Positions 1 through 8,175 of a stretch of 64,000 nt of DNA are shown in pieces. Under the pieces are notes generated by a model. It did no database searches, had not been told where the DNA came from, and saw only the letters and a program-made list of their open reading frames with translations. The DNA is from Rudanella lutea DSM 19387 (lineage in GTDB: Bacteria > Bacteroidota > Bacteroidia > Cytophagales > Spirosomataceae), in the NCBI RefSeq assembly GCF_000383955.1, contig NZ_KB913013.1, positions 229,694 to 293,693 on the forward strand, in the 5' to 3' direction. Every line of letters starts with the position of its first letter. Position 1 is the first letter of the stretch. The position numbers were made by a program, and so were the translations under genes.

Positions 1-356
1 CCGACAATCTATTTACGACTGTAGGTCAGATTCTGACCGAAGAAGGGTACACCGTAAAAGCTGATCGTGAATTTGGCTCAATTGTTACCGATGAGCGGTC
101 AGCTCCAAATAACCCCCAGCATGGTATGGTAATTAAGGCTTTTGTGAAGAATAATACCATCCGAATGAGCGCTACTATTCAGCCACATATGTCCTTTTCG
201 TACGCTGGGGTAACGACCTCTGGGACTCCTATTCCAGCCGAATACCGGAATACCAATATGACGGTTCATCGTATCGTGTTCCTTGAGTTAGACCGTGTAG
301 CTCGTTTGATAGCTGATGCGGTAGCTGCACAAAAGCTTACGTATTCGGTTCGGTAA
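1..356 (+). CDS. Hypothetical protein, 3' part only
   Basis: An open frame enters from outside the window (first full codon at base 3) and stops at 354-356, giving about 117 visible residues. It looks like a mixed alpha/beta domain that repeats 'GQILTEEGYTVKAD' and 'LDRVARLIADAV'-type segments. There are no cysteines, membrane segments or catalytic motifs that I recognise. An in-frame ATG at 126 exists, but the sequence upstream of it codes smoothly, so that ATG is internal. The last 20 bases overlap a small convergent ORF on the other strand. Function unknown; it sits at the outer edge of the integrase-associated island. Confidence 0.6.
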   Translation, partial: DNLFTTVGQILTEEGYTVKADREFGSIVTDERSAPNNPQHGMVIKAFVKNNTIRMSATIQPHMSFSYAGVTTSGTPIPAEYRNTNMTVHRIVFLELDRVARLIADAVAAQKLTYSVR

Positions 357-474
357 GCCACCGGTACCAAACATAGATATTGAGGTACAGCAGGGCTCCT
401 AACAGGATTAGCCATTGCAGGGTGCGCCAGAGCTGACCCCAGATCGAGAGGTCTCGGAAGGGCTTTGTTTTCAT
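337..474 (-). CDS. Putative 45-aa single-pass membrane protein
   Basis: Reading the minus strand from the ATG at 474 gives MKTKPFRDLSIWGQLWRTL followed by a hydrophobic stretch (about residues 20-36, QWLILLGALLYLNIYVW) and a short polar tail ending TEPNT, with TAA at 337-339. A basic amphipathic start, one membrane span and five tryptophans are what a real small membrane protein would show. Its 3' end overlaps the end of the convergent partial gene by 20 bases. I do not recognise a family. Main doubt: a 45-codon ORF can occur by chance. Confidence 0.45.
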   Translation of the reverse strand: MKTKPFRDLSIWGQLWRTLQWLILLGALLYLNIYVWYRWLTEPNT

Positions 475-520
475 TACGTTATCCTGCCCAGATTGAATAG
501 ATTACAAAGTCATTGGGTCA

Positions 521-547
521 CTGGAAATGGTGGGCCACCATTTCCAG
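521..547. terminator. Near-perfect 27-bp palindrome, terminator-like
   Basis: Arms CTGGAAATGGTGG (521-533) and its complement (535-547) leave a single central base. It lies just downstream of the 105-aa minus-strand gene ending at 593. No clear T-tract follows on either strand, so it may act as a processing hairpin rather than a classic intrinsic terminator. Confidence 0.5.
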
Positions 548-592
548 CTGTAAGTGCAGCGCATACACTGTTACCTCAGGTGAAAGTAACCT

Positions 593-910
593 CTACTTTT
601 CATGCCAGATCGCAAGGGAGTTATCGCTTTCATCATCCCAACTGACAAAGTGCAAGGGGGATCTACTTGCATCACCGCAGACTTGAATTAGCTTGTTGTC
701 TCGATCAAATATCCGAATACTCGCGCCCGGCCCCTCGCCAATTTTTTCTCCTGTACCAATGAGCGCATCGTTTAGATCGTACACTTCAACTTTGCCGGTT
801 CTTTGAAAGTATGTACCGTTCCCGATGTGTTTACCGACTTGATCGTGTATTGAGTACTGGATGATATGATTGAAGTTGTAAGCTTTTTCAAAAGGTAGTG
901 ACTCATTCAT
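593..910 (-). CDS. Hypothetical protein, 105 aa
   Basis: The frame stays open upstream to 1165, but the ATG at 910 (MNESLPFEKAY...) is preferred: the upstream part would run into the divergent gene at 1064 and looks non-coding. The product is soluble and predicted beta-rich, with glycine turns (KHIGNGTYF, IGTGEKIGEGPG) and a second half reading like a stack of short strands (RIFDRDNKLIQV). No signal peptide. It resembles small stand-alone 'YSIHD-G-IG' beta-meander proteins of Bacteroidota, but I cannot name the family. Function unknown. Confidence 0.55.
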   Translation of the reverse strand: MNESLPFEKAYNFNHIIQYSIHDQVGKHIGNGTYFQRTGKVEVYDLNDALIGTGEKIGEGPGASIRIFDRDNKLIQVCGDASRSPLHFVSWDDESDNSLAIWHEK

Positions 911-1063
911 AGTAGAAGGGAGTGTTGCGACGAAGCAATATAAGCGAATTAGTGGTTTCTGGACTAAAAGTGATATGTACACTCCGTGATTTTCCGGTGA
1001 TAAATACGGGAATTTTCCCGTTGTAACCGTTTTGTTTATTCGCGTTTTTGTGCCCAAAAACAC

Positions 1064-1345
1064 ATGAACACGAAGATTGTTCTCGCGCTTATACTGATCG
1101 CTGGTCTGGCTTTCTATGCATACGCAAAGGTTGAGCCCCAGGCTGCTCCGGCCGTTCGGTGGCAATACAAGATCTGGGGCTATGAATTACGGGCTGGTCA
1201 CGGGCCCTCACAGGAAGAATATGAGCTTAACCGCTTGGGCCAACAGGGCTGGGAGATGGTAAACTTTATCAATGAAGAACAGCCCGGTGGGCCTGCTGGT
1301 CGGCGCGTTTATCATGTTTACCATTTCAAACGAATGGCACCTTGA
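1064..1345 (+). CDS. Small anchored/secreted DUF4177-like protein
   Basis: 93 aa. Residues 1-21 form a hydrophobic signal or membrane anchor (MNTKIVLALILIAGLAFYAYA). The rest carries the pattern typical of DUF4177-type domains: WQYKIWGYEL, then LNRLGQQGWEMVNF, then a closing beta-strand (HVYHFKR). Members are short proteins of unknown function in which the conserved 'LN.LG..GWE.V' segment packs against a small sheet. It is divergent from the 105-aa gene at 910, leaving about 150 bp for both promoters. Not obviously linked to the tcmP pair beyond position and strand. Confidence 0.6.
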   Translation: MNTKIVLALILIAGLAFYAYAKVEPQAAPAVRWQYKIWGYELRAGHGPSQEEYELNRLGQQGWEMVNFINEEQPGGPAGRRVYHVYHFKRMAP

Positions 1346-1406
1346 GTTTATACATCTATCCTGAAAGCTCTCAATTCCATTGATAAGAACTCCTCTTTTA
1401 GATCGA

Positions 1407-2546
1407 ATGAAAAATAACGACGATTTCTTCAAAATCCAGAGTGCATCCTCAAGAATCAAAGCAAAAATTGTAGCAGAGTATTTTCCTCAGTACTGTCGTA
1501 TTCTGATGAAGAGTCCCAAGGAACATCGACGAATTGTTTATTTGGACTTATTTTCAGGGCCGGGGAAATATGGAGACGATAATCCTTCTACTCCATTACT
1601 TATAGCTAAGGCTTGCTATGAAGATGTAAGGTTACGGGATAATGTGCTTTTGGCTTTCAATGATAAAACGTATGCAGAAGAGCTGAAAAAAAATTTTTTA
1701 GCACAATTTCCAGAGGGTTCGTTTAGGCATAAGCCACGCTTTGCTAGTCGAACCGTTGGGGAAGATGAAGCAATCCAAAAGTATTTATCTCGTAAGCCTG
1801 AAAAAATCAATTATTCACCAACGTTGCTCTTTTTTGATCCTTGGGGTTATAAAGGAATCGACACTAAAACACTTGCGACATTTCTTGAGAATTGGGGTAA
1901 CGAGATATTTCTATTCGTTAATATTAAACGGATAAACGCTGCTATAGAAAACGATAAGTTTGACGAGTTGATGGAAAGTATTTTCCCGACGACAATTGAC
2001 TACCTTCGAAAAGATAAAAAATACAAAGCGACTGTTTATGATCGGTTAAATCTGATCATGGATAACCTAGCTGATGAATTTAAACGTGTAACTCCCAATC
2101 TCTATCATTGTGCCTTTAAGTTTAGGGAGGAAGATAGCGAAGCCACAAGCCATTTTATCATTCACTTTTGTAAGCATAAGCGAGGCTATGAGCTAGTTAA
2201 GCAAATCTTTTACGATTTTGATAACATAGGTGCCTGTCTCGAAAAAGATGGGGTTTACACCTTTGACGCTAAAGTTCAAGGAAGCTCTGCTTCTCTATCC
2301 CTTTTTGGAGATTTAAATGTATTGGCATTATCACAACAACTAGAGAGGGCATACAAAGGGCGTACAATAACAGCTCGAAGATTATTTGATGAACACCATC
2401 CGGGTAAAAAATTTTGTGCCTCGCATTACGCAAAAACTCTAAGGAAAATGGAGGAAGAAAAGAAGGTAACAGCTATCTTTACTGATGGTAAACAACACAA
2501 AGTCAGCGTATTAATTACAGACGACTGCCTATTGTCTTTCCCATAA
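1407..2546 (+). CDS. tcmP: Three-Cys-motif partner protein TcmP
   Basis: 379 aa from ATG 1407 (a TTG at 1380 would add nine residues; [11 protein letters not shown] matches the usual family start). Visible hallmarks are [12 protein letters not shown] at about residues 45-56, which resembles a SAM-methyltransferase-like Rossmann motif, and [12 protein letters not shown] at about 140-151, in the position of the DPPY-type motif of DNA/RNA methyltransferases. The C-terminal quarter ([15 protein letters not shown] onward) looks like a winged-helix domain. The family is known by its partner, the DUF5131/Gp37-Gp68 protein, which follows here after 2 bases. The gene is visibly AT-rich against its surroundings, a sign of transfer. 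Biochemical role not established. Confidence 0.88.
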   Translation: MKNNDDFFKIQSASSRIKAKIVAEYFPQYCRILMKSPKEHRRIVYLDLFSGPGKYGDDNPSTPLLIAKACYEDVRLRDNVLLAFNDKTYAEELKKNFLAQFPEGSFRHKPRFASRTVGEDEAIQKYLSRKPEKINYSPTLLFFDPWGYKGIDTKTLATFLENWGNEIFLFVNIKRINAAIENDKFDELMESIFPTTIDYLRKDKKYKATVYDRLNLIMDNLADEFKRVTPNLYHCAFKFREEDSEATSHFIIHFCKHKRGYELVKQIFYDFDNIGACLEKDGVYTFDAKVQGSSASLSLFGDLNVLALSQQLERAYKGRTITARRLFDEHHPGKKFCASHYAKTLRKMEEEKKVTAIFTDGKQHKVSVLITDDCLLSFP

Positions 2547-2548
2547 CT

Positions 2549-3265
2549 ATGGCACAATCAAGTATAGAGTGGACTGAAATGACATGGAACCCGACGACGG
2601 GTTGCGATAAGGTTTCAGCAGGGTGTAAGTTCTGTTACGCTGAGGTAATGACTCGTCGGCTTAAAGCCATGGGGCAGCTTAAATACTCCCGTGGGTTTAA
2701 GGAGGTAGTTACACACGAAAGCGAGTTAGAAACTCCGTTCAAGTGGAAGTCTCCAAAGACGGTTTTCGTTAATTCGATGAGTGATCTGTTCCACATTGAC
2801 GTTCCACTAACGTTCATCCAGCGGGTGTTTAAAACCATGAATGAGTGCCCCCAGCATACTTTTCAAGTATTAACAAAACGAGCCGAGCAACTTGAAGAAT
2901 ATTCTACACTGTTAAGTTGGACACCTAATATTTGGATGGGGGTTTCAGTAGAGGATGAGCGCGTTATTCACCGTATTGACCATCTACGAAATTCTGGTGC
3001 TGAGATTAAGTTCCTCTCCTTAGAGCCGTTAATTGGTCCATTACCAAACCTGAATTTAGAGGGTATTGATTGGGTAATTGTAGGAGGAGAGTCTGGACGT
3101 AAACCTCGACTTATGCAAACAGAATGGGTGGAAGACATTCAACAGCAGTGCGAAGTTGCAGGAGTAGCCTTTTTCTTTAAGCAGTGGGGAGGGACGAATA
3201 AAAAAGCCAGCGGACGTTTGTTGAATGGGCGGACATACGATGAGATGCCACTACAGATAGCCTGA
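2549..3265 (+). CDS. DUF5131 / phage Gp37-Gp68 family three-Cys protein
   Basis: 238 aa. The N-terminus reads [15 protein letters not shown] and then C19-x6-C26-x2-C29 followed by YAE, the 'three-Cys motif'. It is reminiscent of the CX3CX2C radical-SAM cluster motif with a longer first spacing. Further conserved blocks are [11 protein letters not shown] (about 72-82), [31 protein letters not shown] and [13 protein letters not shown], ending with FFFKQWGG, all typical of the phage Gp37/Gp68 family. A TIM-barrel-like iron-sulfur enzyme is a reasonable inference; the substrate is unknown. It starts 2 bases after tcmP, so the two are translationally linked. Its stop abuts the stop of the convergent integrase. 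Confidence 0.88.
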   Translation: MAQSSIEWTEMTWNPTTGCDKVSAGCKFCYAEVMTRRLKAMGQLKYSRGFKEVVTHESELETPFKWKSPKTVFVNSMSDLFHIDVPLTFIQRVFKTMNECPQHTFQVLTKRAEQLEEYSTLLSWTPNIWMGVSVEDERVIHRIDHLRNSGAEIKFLSLEPLIGPLPNLNLEGIDWVIVGGESGRKPRLMQTEWVEDIQQQCEVAGVAFFFKQWGGTNKKASGRLLNGRTYDEMPLQIA

Positions 3266-4687
3266 TCAATCTTCATACACGGCCGACGCTGCGCTGTCCA
3301 GACTCTCCTGATCCAGATCGTCGAAATAGCCCTCGGTCGTTTTAAACGTCGAGTGGCCCAGCAGGTCGCGGGCGTCGGTGGGTCCGATGCGTTTGTCGAC
3401 TTTCATGGCCCGGCGTACCTTATCGGCCAGTGAGTGCCGGGCGGAGTGCATCTTCAGCCGCACGTCTTCGGGTAAGCCCAGCTCCTTCCAGCCGATGTCG
3501 TGTAGCTTCTGGTTGAGGTTGCTGGCAATGGTCCGGACGGTGTTGGTCAACTGGTCGGCCAAGGCTTCGGGCAGGGCCCGGATCTGCTGGCGGGTGCGGG
3601 CCTTGGCGTAGGGGGCTTGCGGGTCGAGAAAGGGCAACAGGTACTCGGTAGGGTTTGCTCCTTTGCGCCAGATAACAGCCAGGTGAGCCTGCGCGGTTTT
3701 TGATAGCGGAATCCGAATCCACTTCCCGTTTTTAAGCATTTGGTATGCCAGCCGAACGGGGAGGCCGCCTTCGTCGCACTCGTACCACTCGTACCGCGAC
3801 CGGATCAGGTCGCCGATCCGCATGCCGGCTTGATAGTAACAGGCCAGATAGCACCAACGGGCCCAGCCCTCCACGGCCGGAATCAGCCCCGGCCCGACTG
3901 GATAACGGCCCCGGCGGGCGGCTCCTTTCTCCCAGAGTACCCATTCGTCGGGGCGCAGGGCGTCGAGGTCTTTCTCCCGAAGTCGCTGGATCGTGCGTTT
4001 TTCCTCCGTCAGAGCGTCGACGTGGACGAAGGGGCTGACCGTCATGCGGGCTTTTTTGGCAACGCCCTGCTCTCCCAGTAGATCGTGATAGGCAGCCCGA
4101 AAGGCAAACAGAGCATTATTGACTGACGAAGGTTTGTTGCCGCTCGCCGTCATATGCCGTTGAAAGCCTCGTATAAGTTCAGGGGTCAAAGCCGCCTGGG
4201 GCATCTGCACGCCCTCGGGCCGGGTTTTCAGATACCCTTCGAAGTTGCGAATGTGGTCAAGCCGGTTCTGCCGGGTAGCGGGGGAAATCTGGGTGCCTCG
4301 GCTACGGACAGCCTGTCGCATCAGATCGAGTAGGGGAGCGCCCCCGGCTGCCCGTTGATCGGCGGGGAGTTTCGCCAGTTGCCGAAACCGGTCTGTGCAT
4401 TGCCGGGGCGTAATGGCTGGGTTTTCACTCTGCCAGCTCTCGACCTGCTCACGCACGCGTTTGAGGGCCACTTCAATGTCGCTGTTGAGACTGGCATGAT
4501 CAGGATGAGACGTACGTACCCAGAACCCGTATTTCTTCTTCGTATTCCAGTCCCGTTTAGGCAACGCAATTGCCGTGGTTGTACGGCCCATCGCTTCGCC
4601 GGGCTGGTAGATACGAATTCGTACCCGGTACAGCCCGTCACGGCCAGGGGCGTCGGCCAACTCGACATCGAACGTGGTCTTCTTCAT
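3266..4687 (-). CDS. Tyrosine recombinase / site-specific integrase
   Basis: 473 aa. An N-terminal arm-binding-like domain (1-110) and a SAM-like core-binding domain (about 115-215) precede a catalytic domain. The active-site set is visible: R290 (in QAGMRIGDL), a beta-hairpin lysine in MLKNGKW, H414 and R417 (HSARHS), H445 (LLGHST) and the nucleophile Y454 (TEGYFDDL). The enzyme should be intact. GC-rich and in the host style, unlike the AT-rich tcmP/DUF5131 genes it converges on with no gap. This class in Bacteroidota drives integration of islands or mobilisable elements. No tRNA or obvious att duplication is seen next to it. Confidence 0.93.
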   Translation of the reverse strand: MKKTTFDVELADAPGRDGLYRVRIRIYQPGEAMGRTTTAIALPKRDWNTKKKYGFWVRTSHPDHASLNSDIEVALKRVREQVESWQSENPAITPRQCTDRFRQLAKLPADQRAAGGAPLLDLMRQAVRSRGTQISPATRQNRLDHIRNFEGYLKTRPEGVQMPQAALTPELIRGFQRHMTASGNKPSSVNNALFAFRAAYHDLLGEQGVAKKARMTVSPFVHVDALTEEKRTIQRLREKDLDALRPDEWVLWEKGAARRGRYPVGPGLIPAVEGWARWCYLACYYQAGMRIGDLIRSRYEWYECDEGGLPVRLAYQMLKNGKWIRIPLSKTAQAHLAVIWRKGANPTEYLLPFLDPQAPYAKARTRQQIRALPEALADQLTNTVRTIASNLNQKLHDIGWKELGLPEDVRLKMHSARHSLADKVRRAMKVDKRIGPTDARDLLGHSTFKTTEGYFDDLDQESLDSAASAVYED

Positions 4688-4739
4688 CGCTATCCTCTTC
4701 AGATAGCAAGATACGACCTACTGAAAAATTACTGAAACT

Positions 4740-4773
4740 ATTTGTTCGGAAATGGGTGAAATGTCCGACAAAT
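4740..4773. repeat. Imperfect inverted repeat upstream of integrase
   Basis: ATTTGTTCGGA (4740-4750) and TCCGACAAAT (4764-4773) form an inverted repeat with a one-base bulge and a 13-base spacer, 53 bases before the integrase start. Such repeats are typical of recombinase core or arm sites or of an operator controlling the integrase. Which of these, if any, cannot be told from the sequence. Confidence 0.4.
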
Positions 4774-4814
4774 ACCGGAAAAGAAAAACGGTGATAAACG
4801 GCTCCACAGCGGAT

Positions 4815-5081
4815 TTATTCGAGATCTTCGGGCGGAGAATCGTTAAATTCAGCAGAAACTAACAATTTGGCAATGATAGCGTGTTCTGTCGGAACATACA
4901 CATCTACACTGCCGAAAGGTGGGTAACTACTACTCTTTTTATTTACTACCACGGCCTCAATGTCGTGCTCCGCCAGCAGGGCTTTGGCCAGTTCTGCACG
5001 GTAGGGCAGGGGCGTGTTGAGGACTTTTTCCCAGTTTTCGATCATGGATTGTTGGGGGGCGTCAGAGGTAAGGGTGGACAA
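4815..5081 (-). CDS. DUF2007 putative signal-transducing protein
   Basis: 88 aa. After a short polar leader, ENWEKVLNTPLPYRAELAKALL is followed by EHDIEAVVVNKK and then GSVDVYVP..AIIAKLLV, the compact alpha/beta pattern of DUF2007 (a GlnB-like small domain annotated only as 'putative signal transducing protein'). It lies just downstream of the CPBP protease gene on the same strand (gap 23 bp) and is probably co-transcribed with it. Molecular role not known. Confidence 0.8.
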   Translation of the reverse strand: MSTLTSDAPQQSMIENWEKVLNTPLPYRAELAKALLAEHDIEAVVVNKKSSSYPPFGSVDVYVPTEHAIIAKLLVSAEFNDSPPEDLE

Positions 5082-5103
5082 AAAATAATAGAAGAAGCTA
5101 CCA

Positions 5104-5130
5104 TCTAACGTCTACTATCCAACATCTCCG
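5104..5130. repeat. AGACGTTAG-type degenerate repeat spanning a stop codon
   Basis: On the minus strand this reads AGATGTTGGATAGTAGACG then TTAGA, i.e. two or three variants of AGACGTTAGA in tandem. It covers the last eight codons and the stop of the CPBP gene. The exact decamer AGACGTTAGA (complement at 5104-5113) recurs at 59918 and 59954, and nine of its bases recur at 46960. Confidence 0.55.
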
Positions 5131-6091
5131 ACTGGTTGGATTGACGAAAATAATACATTAATCCCAGACAAAGTGCCAGGGAAAACAGGGCCGCTGATAC
5201 CGGAACCGACTGAGTGTCTTCAATATCGAGGGAAACCACCTGACGCTGGCGCAGATACACCATCACGACCGTAAAGCCATTATTGACGAAATGGGCCAAA
5301 ATAGGGACCCATAGATTGCCCGACCAAACGTACAGATACCCAAACAATGCACCCAGCAGCAACCGCGGAAAGAAACCATAAAACTGCATGTGAATGGCGC
5401 TGAACACAGCAGCCGCCAGCCAGATGCCCACGTGCGGATTGCCCCCCAGCCAGTCGATAAAGCGCCGTTGCAGCACCCCCCGAAACAAAACCTCTTCGCC
5501 GATGGCAGGCAGCACGGCAATCACCAGCAGGGCAATAATCAGTTGGGCGGGCGTATCAAACCGGGTCAGGTATTTGGTCAGTTCCCCCAGTTCGTCTTCT
5601 TTAGCGCGCATCCAGCGTTCCAGAGGGGCCAGGGTTTCGGGTAGTTGAAGGGCCTGGTTCCATTCGATAATGAGGCCATTGAGTGGCATAAAGGCAATCA
5701 CCAGAACAGCTACGAGGCTAAGCCCACCCACGGCGTGAAGCGGACGCAGCTGAAAGTCGGCAATGCGCCGGTGTTCAAACAGGGTCCAGTACACCAGTGC
5801 GGGCACCAGAAACGTAAATACGTGGCTGATGGCCTGAATCAGCATAATGGTGTTCCAGGCACCGGGGTAACGAGTCGGGCTGGTGAGCAGGGCTGTCAGG
5901 TCGGGCGTGGTCGTATGGCCCGATAGCAAACCGACCAGAAAAGCGGCACCCGTAGCCAGCAGGGCCCCTACGGTGGAACCGAGCAGAATGGTGCCAACCA
6001 GTAACAACAGGCTGGATAAAGCCGACCGTTCGGGACGACGACCCGGCGACCAATCGGCCGAATGCGACGTGGGGGTAGAATCTGTTAGCAT
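5105..6091 (-). CDS. CPBP family intramembrane glutamic endopeptidase
   Basis: 328 aa multi-pass membrane protein with about eight hydrophobic spans. The catalytic signature of the CAAX-processing/Abi (CPBP, Rce1-like) family is complete: GEEVLFRG (E199, E200, R204), H234 in FSAIHMQF, and H267/N270 in LAHFVNNG. It acts inside the membrane. Bacterial members often do not process prenylated proteins; their substrates are mostly unknown, and some give immunity to self-made bacteriocins. Probably the first gene of a unit with DUF2007. The final residues EMLDSRR are encoded by an intergenic-type repeat, which suggests the C-terminus was recently altered by it. Confidence 0.9.
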   Translation of the reverse strand: MLTDSTPTSHSADWSPGRRPERSALSSLLLLVGTILLGSTVGALLATGAAFLVGLLSGHTTTPDLTALLTSPTRYPGAWNTIMLIQAISHVFTFLVPALVYWTLFEHRRIADFQLRPLHAVGGLSLVAVLVIAFMPLNGLIIEWNQALQLPETLAPLERWMRAKEDELGELTKYLTRFDTPAQLIIALLVIAVLPAIGEEVLFRGVLQRRFIDWLGGNPHVGIWLAAAVFSAIHMQFYGFFPRLLLGALFGYLYVWSGNLWVPILAHFVNNGFTVVMVYLRQRQVVSLDIEDTQSVPVSAALFSLALCLGLMYYFRQSNQSEMLDSRR

Positions 6092-6140
6092 AATCGTCGT
6101 AAATTTACGGGGCTTTCCGCTTCCTGCCTAAACTTATAAA

Positions 6141-6187
6141 TTGGACAGGATGTTGGATACTGGACCTTAGATACAGGACAAAGGACC
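6141..6187. repeat. Degenerate GGAC/TTGGA repeat before dusB
   Basis: A run of related short units (TTGGACAGGATG, TTGGATACTGGACC, TTAGATACAGGAC, AAAGGACC) fills the intergenic space between the divergent CPBP and dusB genes. It is similar in style to the stretch at 46941-47033, with TACAGGAC shared. No protein can be read through it convincingly, and it is not a simple tandem repeat. Confidence 0.45.
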
Positions 6188-6232
6188 GGCGGACGTTTGG
6201 TGGCCGAGGTCGAAACGAGCTTCAACAACGAC

Positions 6233-7225
6233 ATGGTAAAGATTGCAAATATAGAGCTGGGTGAGTTTCCGTTGCTGTTGGCCCCGATGGAGGACGTCAG
6301 CGATCCGCCGTTCCGGGCGGTTTGTAAGGCCAACGGTGCCGACCTGATGTACACCGAGTTTATTTCGTCGGAGGGGCTTATTCGCGATGCCGCCAAGAGT
6401 GTTCAGAAACTGGATATTTTTGAATACGAGCGCCCGGTGGGGATTCAGCTCTTTGGTTCTGACGTGGAAACCATGGGCGAGTGTGCCCGTATTGCCACCC
6501 GGGTCAATCCCGATCTGATCGATATTAATTACGGTTGTCCCGTGAAGAATGTAGCCTGCCGGGGTGCCGGGGCGGCTTTGTTGCAGGATATTCCGAAGAT
6601 GGTGCGCATGACCGAAGCGGTGGTTAAAGCTACGCACTTGCCCGTTACGGTGAAAACCCGACTTGGTTGGGACGATTCGACCAAGAATATTCAGGAAGTG
6701 GCCGAACGTTTGCAGGATATTGGCATTAAAGCCCTCACTGTACACGGGCGTACCCGCGTGCAGATGTACAAGGGAGAAGCCGACTGGACACTCATCGGTA
6801 AAATCAAGGAAAATCCCCGGATTCAGATTCCGATCTTCGGCAATGGCGATATCGACAGCCCTGAGAAAGCCCTCGAATACCGGAACCGCTACGGCGTGGA
6901 TGGGATCATGATTGGCCGGGCCAGCATCGGGTACCCGTGGATTTTCAACGAAATAAAGCATTTTCTCCAAACGGGTGAGCATCTGCCCGCGCCAACCGTG
7001 GCCGACCGGGTTGCCGTTTGCCGGCAGCATCTGGACTTCTCGATTCGCTGGAAAGGCGAAAAGGTGGGTATTTTCGAGATGCGTCGGCATTACACGAGTT
7101 ACTTCAAAGGGTTGGAAAATTTCAAGCCATTCCGGTCGCGGTTGGTTGTGGCCGAATCGCACGATGAACTGCTCAGTATCCTCAGCGAGGTGCAGGAGCA
7201 TTATCTGGGCGAGTTGGTAGGGTAA
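6233..7225 (+). CDS. dusB: tRNA-dihydrouridine synthase (DusB-like)
   Basis: 330 aa from ATG 6233; a TTG 36 bases upstream would add a non-conserved leader. FMN-dependent TIM-barrel enzyme reducing uridines in the tRNA D-loop with NADPH. Visible motifs are LLLAPMEDVSDPPF (about 14-27), DINYGCPVKNV with catalytic C102, TVKTRLGW, the flavin-phosphate sites HGRTR, GNGDI and GIMIGRASIG, and the C-terminal helical RNA-binding part ending at FEMRRHYTSYFKG. Length and motifs are typical. Followed on the same strand by a DMT transporter (37 bp gap). Confidence 0.93.
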   Translation: MVKIANIELGEFPLLLAPMEDVSDPPFRAVCKANGADLMYTEFISSEGLIRDAAKSVQKLDIFEYERPVGIQLFGSDVETMGECARIATRVNPDLIDINYGCPVKNVACRGAGAALLQDIPKMVRMTEAVVKATHLPVTVKTRLGWDDSTKNIQEVAERLQDIGIKALTVHGRTRVQMYKGEADWTLIGKIKENPRIQIPIFGNGDIDSPEKALEYRNRYGVDGIMIGRASIGYPWIFNEIKHFLQTGEHLPAPTVADRVAVCRQHLDFSIRWKGEKVGIFEMRRHYTSYFKGLENFKPFRSRLVVAESHDELLSILSEVQEHYLGELVG

Positions 7226-7262
7226 CTCCAAACCCCATACCCAACCGTACGCTGACAACCCC

Positions 7263-8171
7263 ATGCTTGCAAAACCTGTATCCGAACTGACCGAAAAGCG
7301 CCCCCTCATAGCCTGGGTGTACCTGTGTACAATGGCCCTGGTTTGGGGGAGCTCGTTTATCCTTATCAAACGTAGCCTCGATGCCTTCACCCCGCAACAG
7401 GTAGCCGCCGGGCGTATTTTTCTGGCGTTCCTGTTCTTTGTGCCGTTTCAGGCGTACCAGATTCGGCAACCCGATGTGCGCACGTCAGTACGTCGGCAGG
7501 GACCATATCTGTTGGCCGTTGGGCTCACAGGGTTTTTGTTACCGGCCTATTTGTTCGCCATTGCCGGGGCGCATATCAACAGCTCATTGTCGGGGGCGCT
7601 GAACTCCCTCAGCCCGCTGTTTACACTGCTGATTGGCGCGTTGTTTTTCGGCAATCGGGTGCCGATGCGCCAAACGGTTGGTATTTTGCTCGGCCTGGCC
7701 GGGTCCATACTCCTCGTCTTTTTTAGCGCTACGGGCGAGTTTTCGGTCAATGCCTACGCCTTGCTGGTGGTCGGTGCCACGGTTTGCTACGGCATCAATA
7801 CCAACCTCATTGGCCGGTATATCCGGCACATGCCTGCTTTAGTTTCAACGGCCTGGATTTTCTTTTTTATCGGGCTCATTGCCCTCGGTGCGCTTTTGTT
7901 TACCGACGTGTGGGCGCGGGCGGGCCGGCCCGAAAACAGCCTGGCCCTGCTGGCCTTAGCCACGTTGGGTGTGCTGGGTTCAGGGCTCATGTCGATTCTG
8001 TTCAACCGGGTGGTGCAACTGGCCTCGCCTTTATTTGCCGCGTCGGTTACATACCTGATTCCGATTGTAGCCTTGCTATGGGGAATTTTGGATGGCGAAC
8101 AGATTTACGCCGTGCAATATGCAGGTATGGCCGTTTGCCTGCTTGGTATATATTTGACGAATAAATCCTGA
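7263..8171 (+). CDS. EamA (DMT) family transporter
   Basis: 302 aa with ten predicted transmembrane helices in two repeats. The signature starts with MALVWGSSFILIKRSLDAFTPQQVAAGR, followed by a second EamA unit beginning VGATVCYGINTNLIG. These inner-membrane drug/metabolite transporters usually export amino acids or small metabolites; the substrate cannot be told from sequence. It ends 4 bases before the biotin-carrier gene, so the two are probably co-transcribed. Confidence 0.9.
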   Translation: MLAKPVSELTEKRPLIAWVYLCTMALVWGSSFILIKRSLDAFTPQQVAAGRIFLAFLFFVPFQAYQIRQPDVRTSVRRQGPYLLAVGLTGFLLPAYLFAIAGAHINSSLSGALNSLSPLFTLLIGALFFGNRVPMRQTVGILLGLAGSILLVFFSATGEFSVNAYALLVVGATVCYGINTNLIGRYIRHMPALVSTAWIFFFIGLIALGALLFTDVWARAGRPENSLALLALATLGVLGSGLMSILFNRVVQLASPLFAASVTYLIPIVALLWGILDGEQIYAVQYAGMAVCLLGIYLTNKS

Positions 8172-8175
8172 ACCA

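Noticed and set aside
415-645. 76-aa plus-strand ORF
   Set aside because: Overlaps both the small minus-strand membrane ORF and the 105-aa gene; sequence has no protein-like pattern.
3732-4081. Several overlapping ORFs in other frames inside the integrase gene
   Set aside because: They are shadows of a GC-rich coding region whose true frame has the full recombinase active site.
5105-6091. CPBP protease as part of a bacteriocin immunity or phage-defence system
   Set aside because: No bacteriocin, transporter or defence gene is next to it; neighbours are housekeeping.
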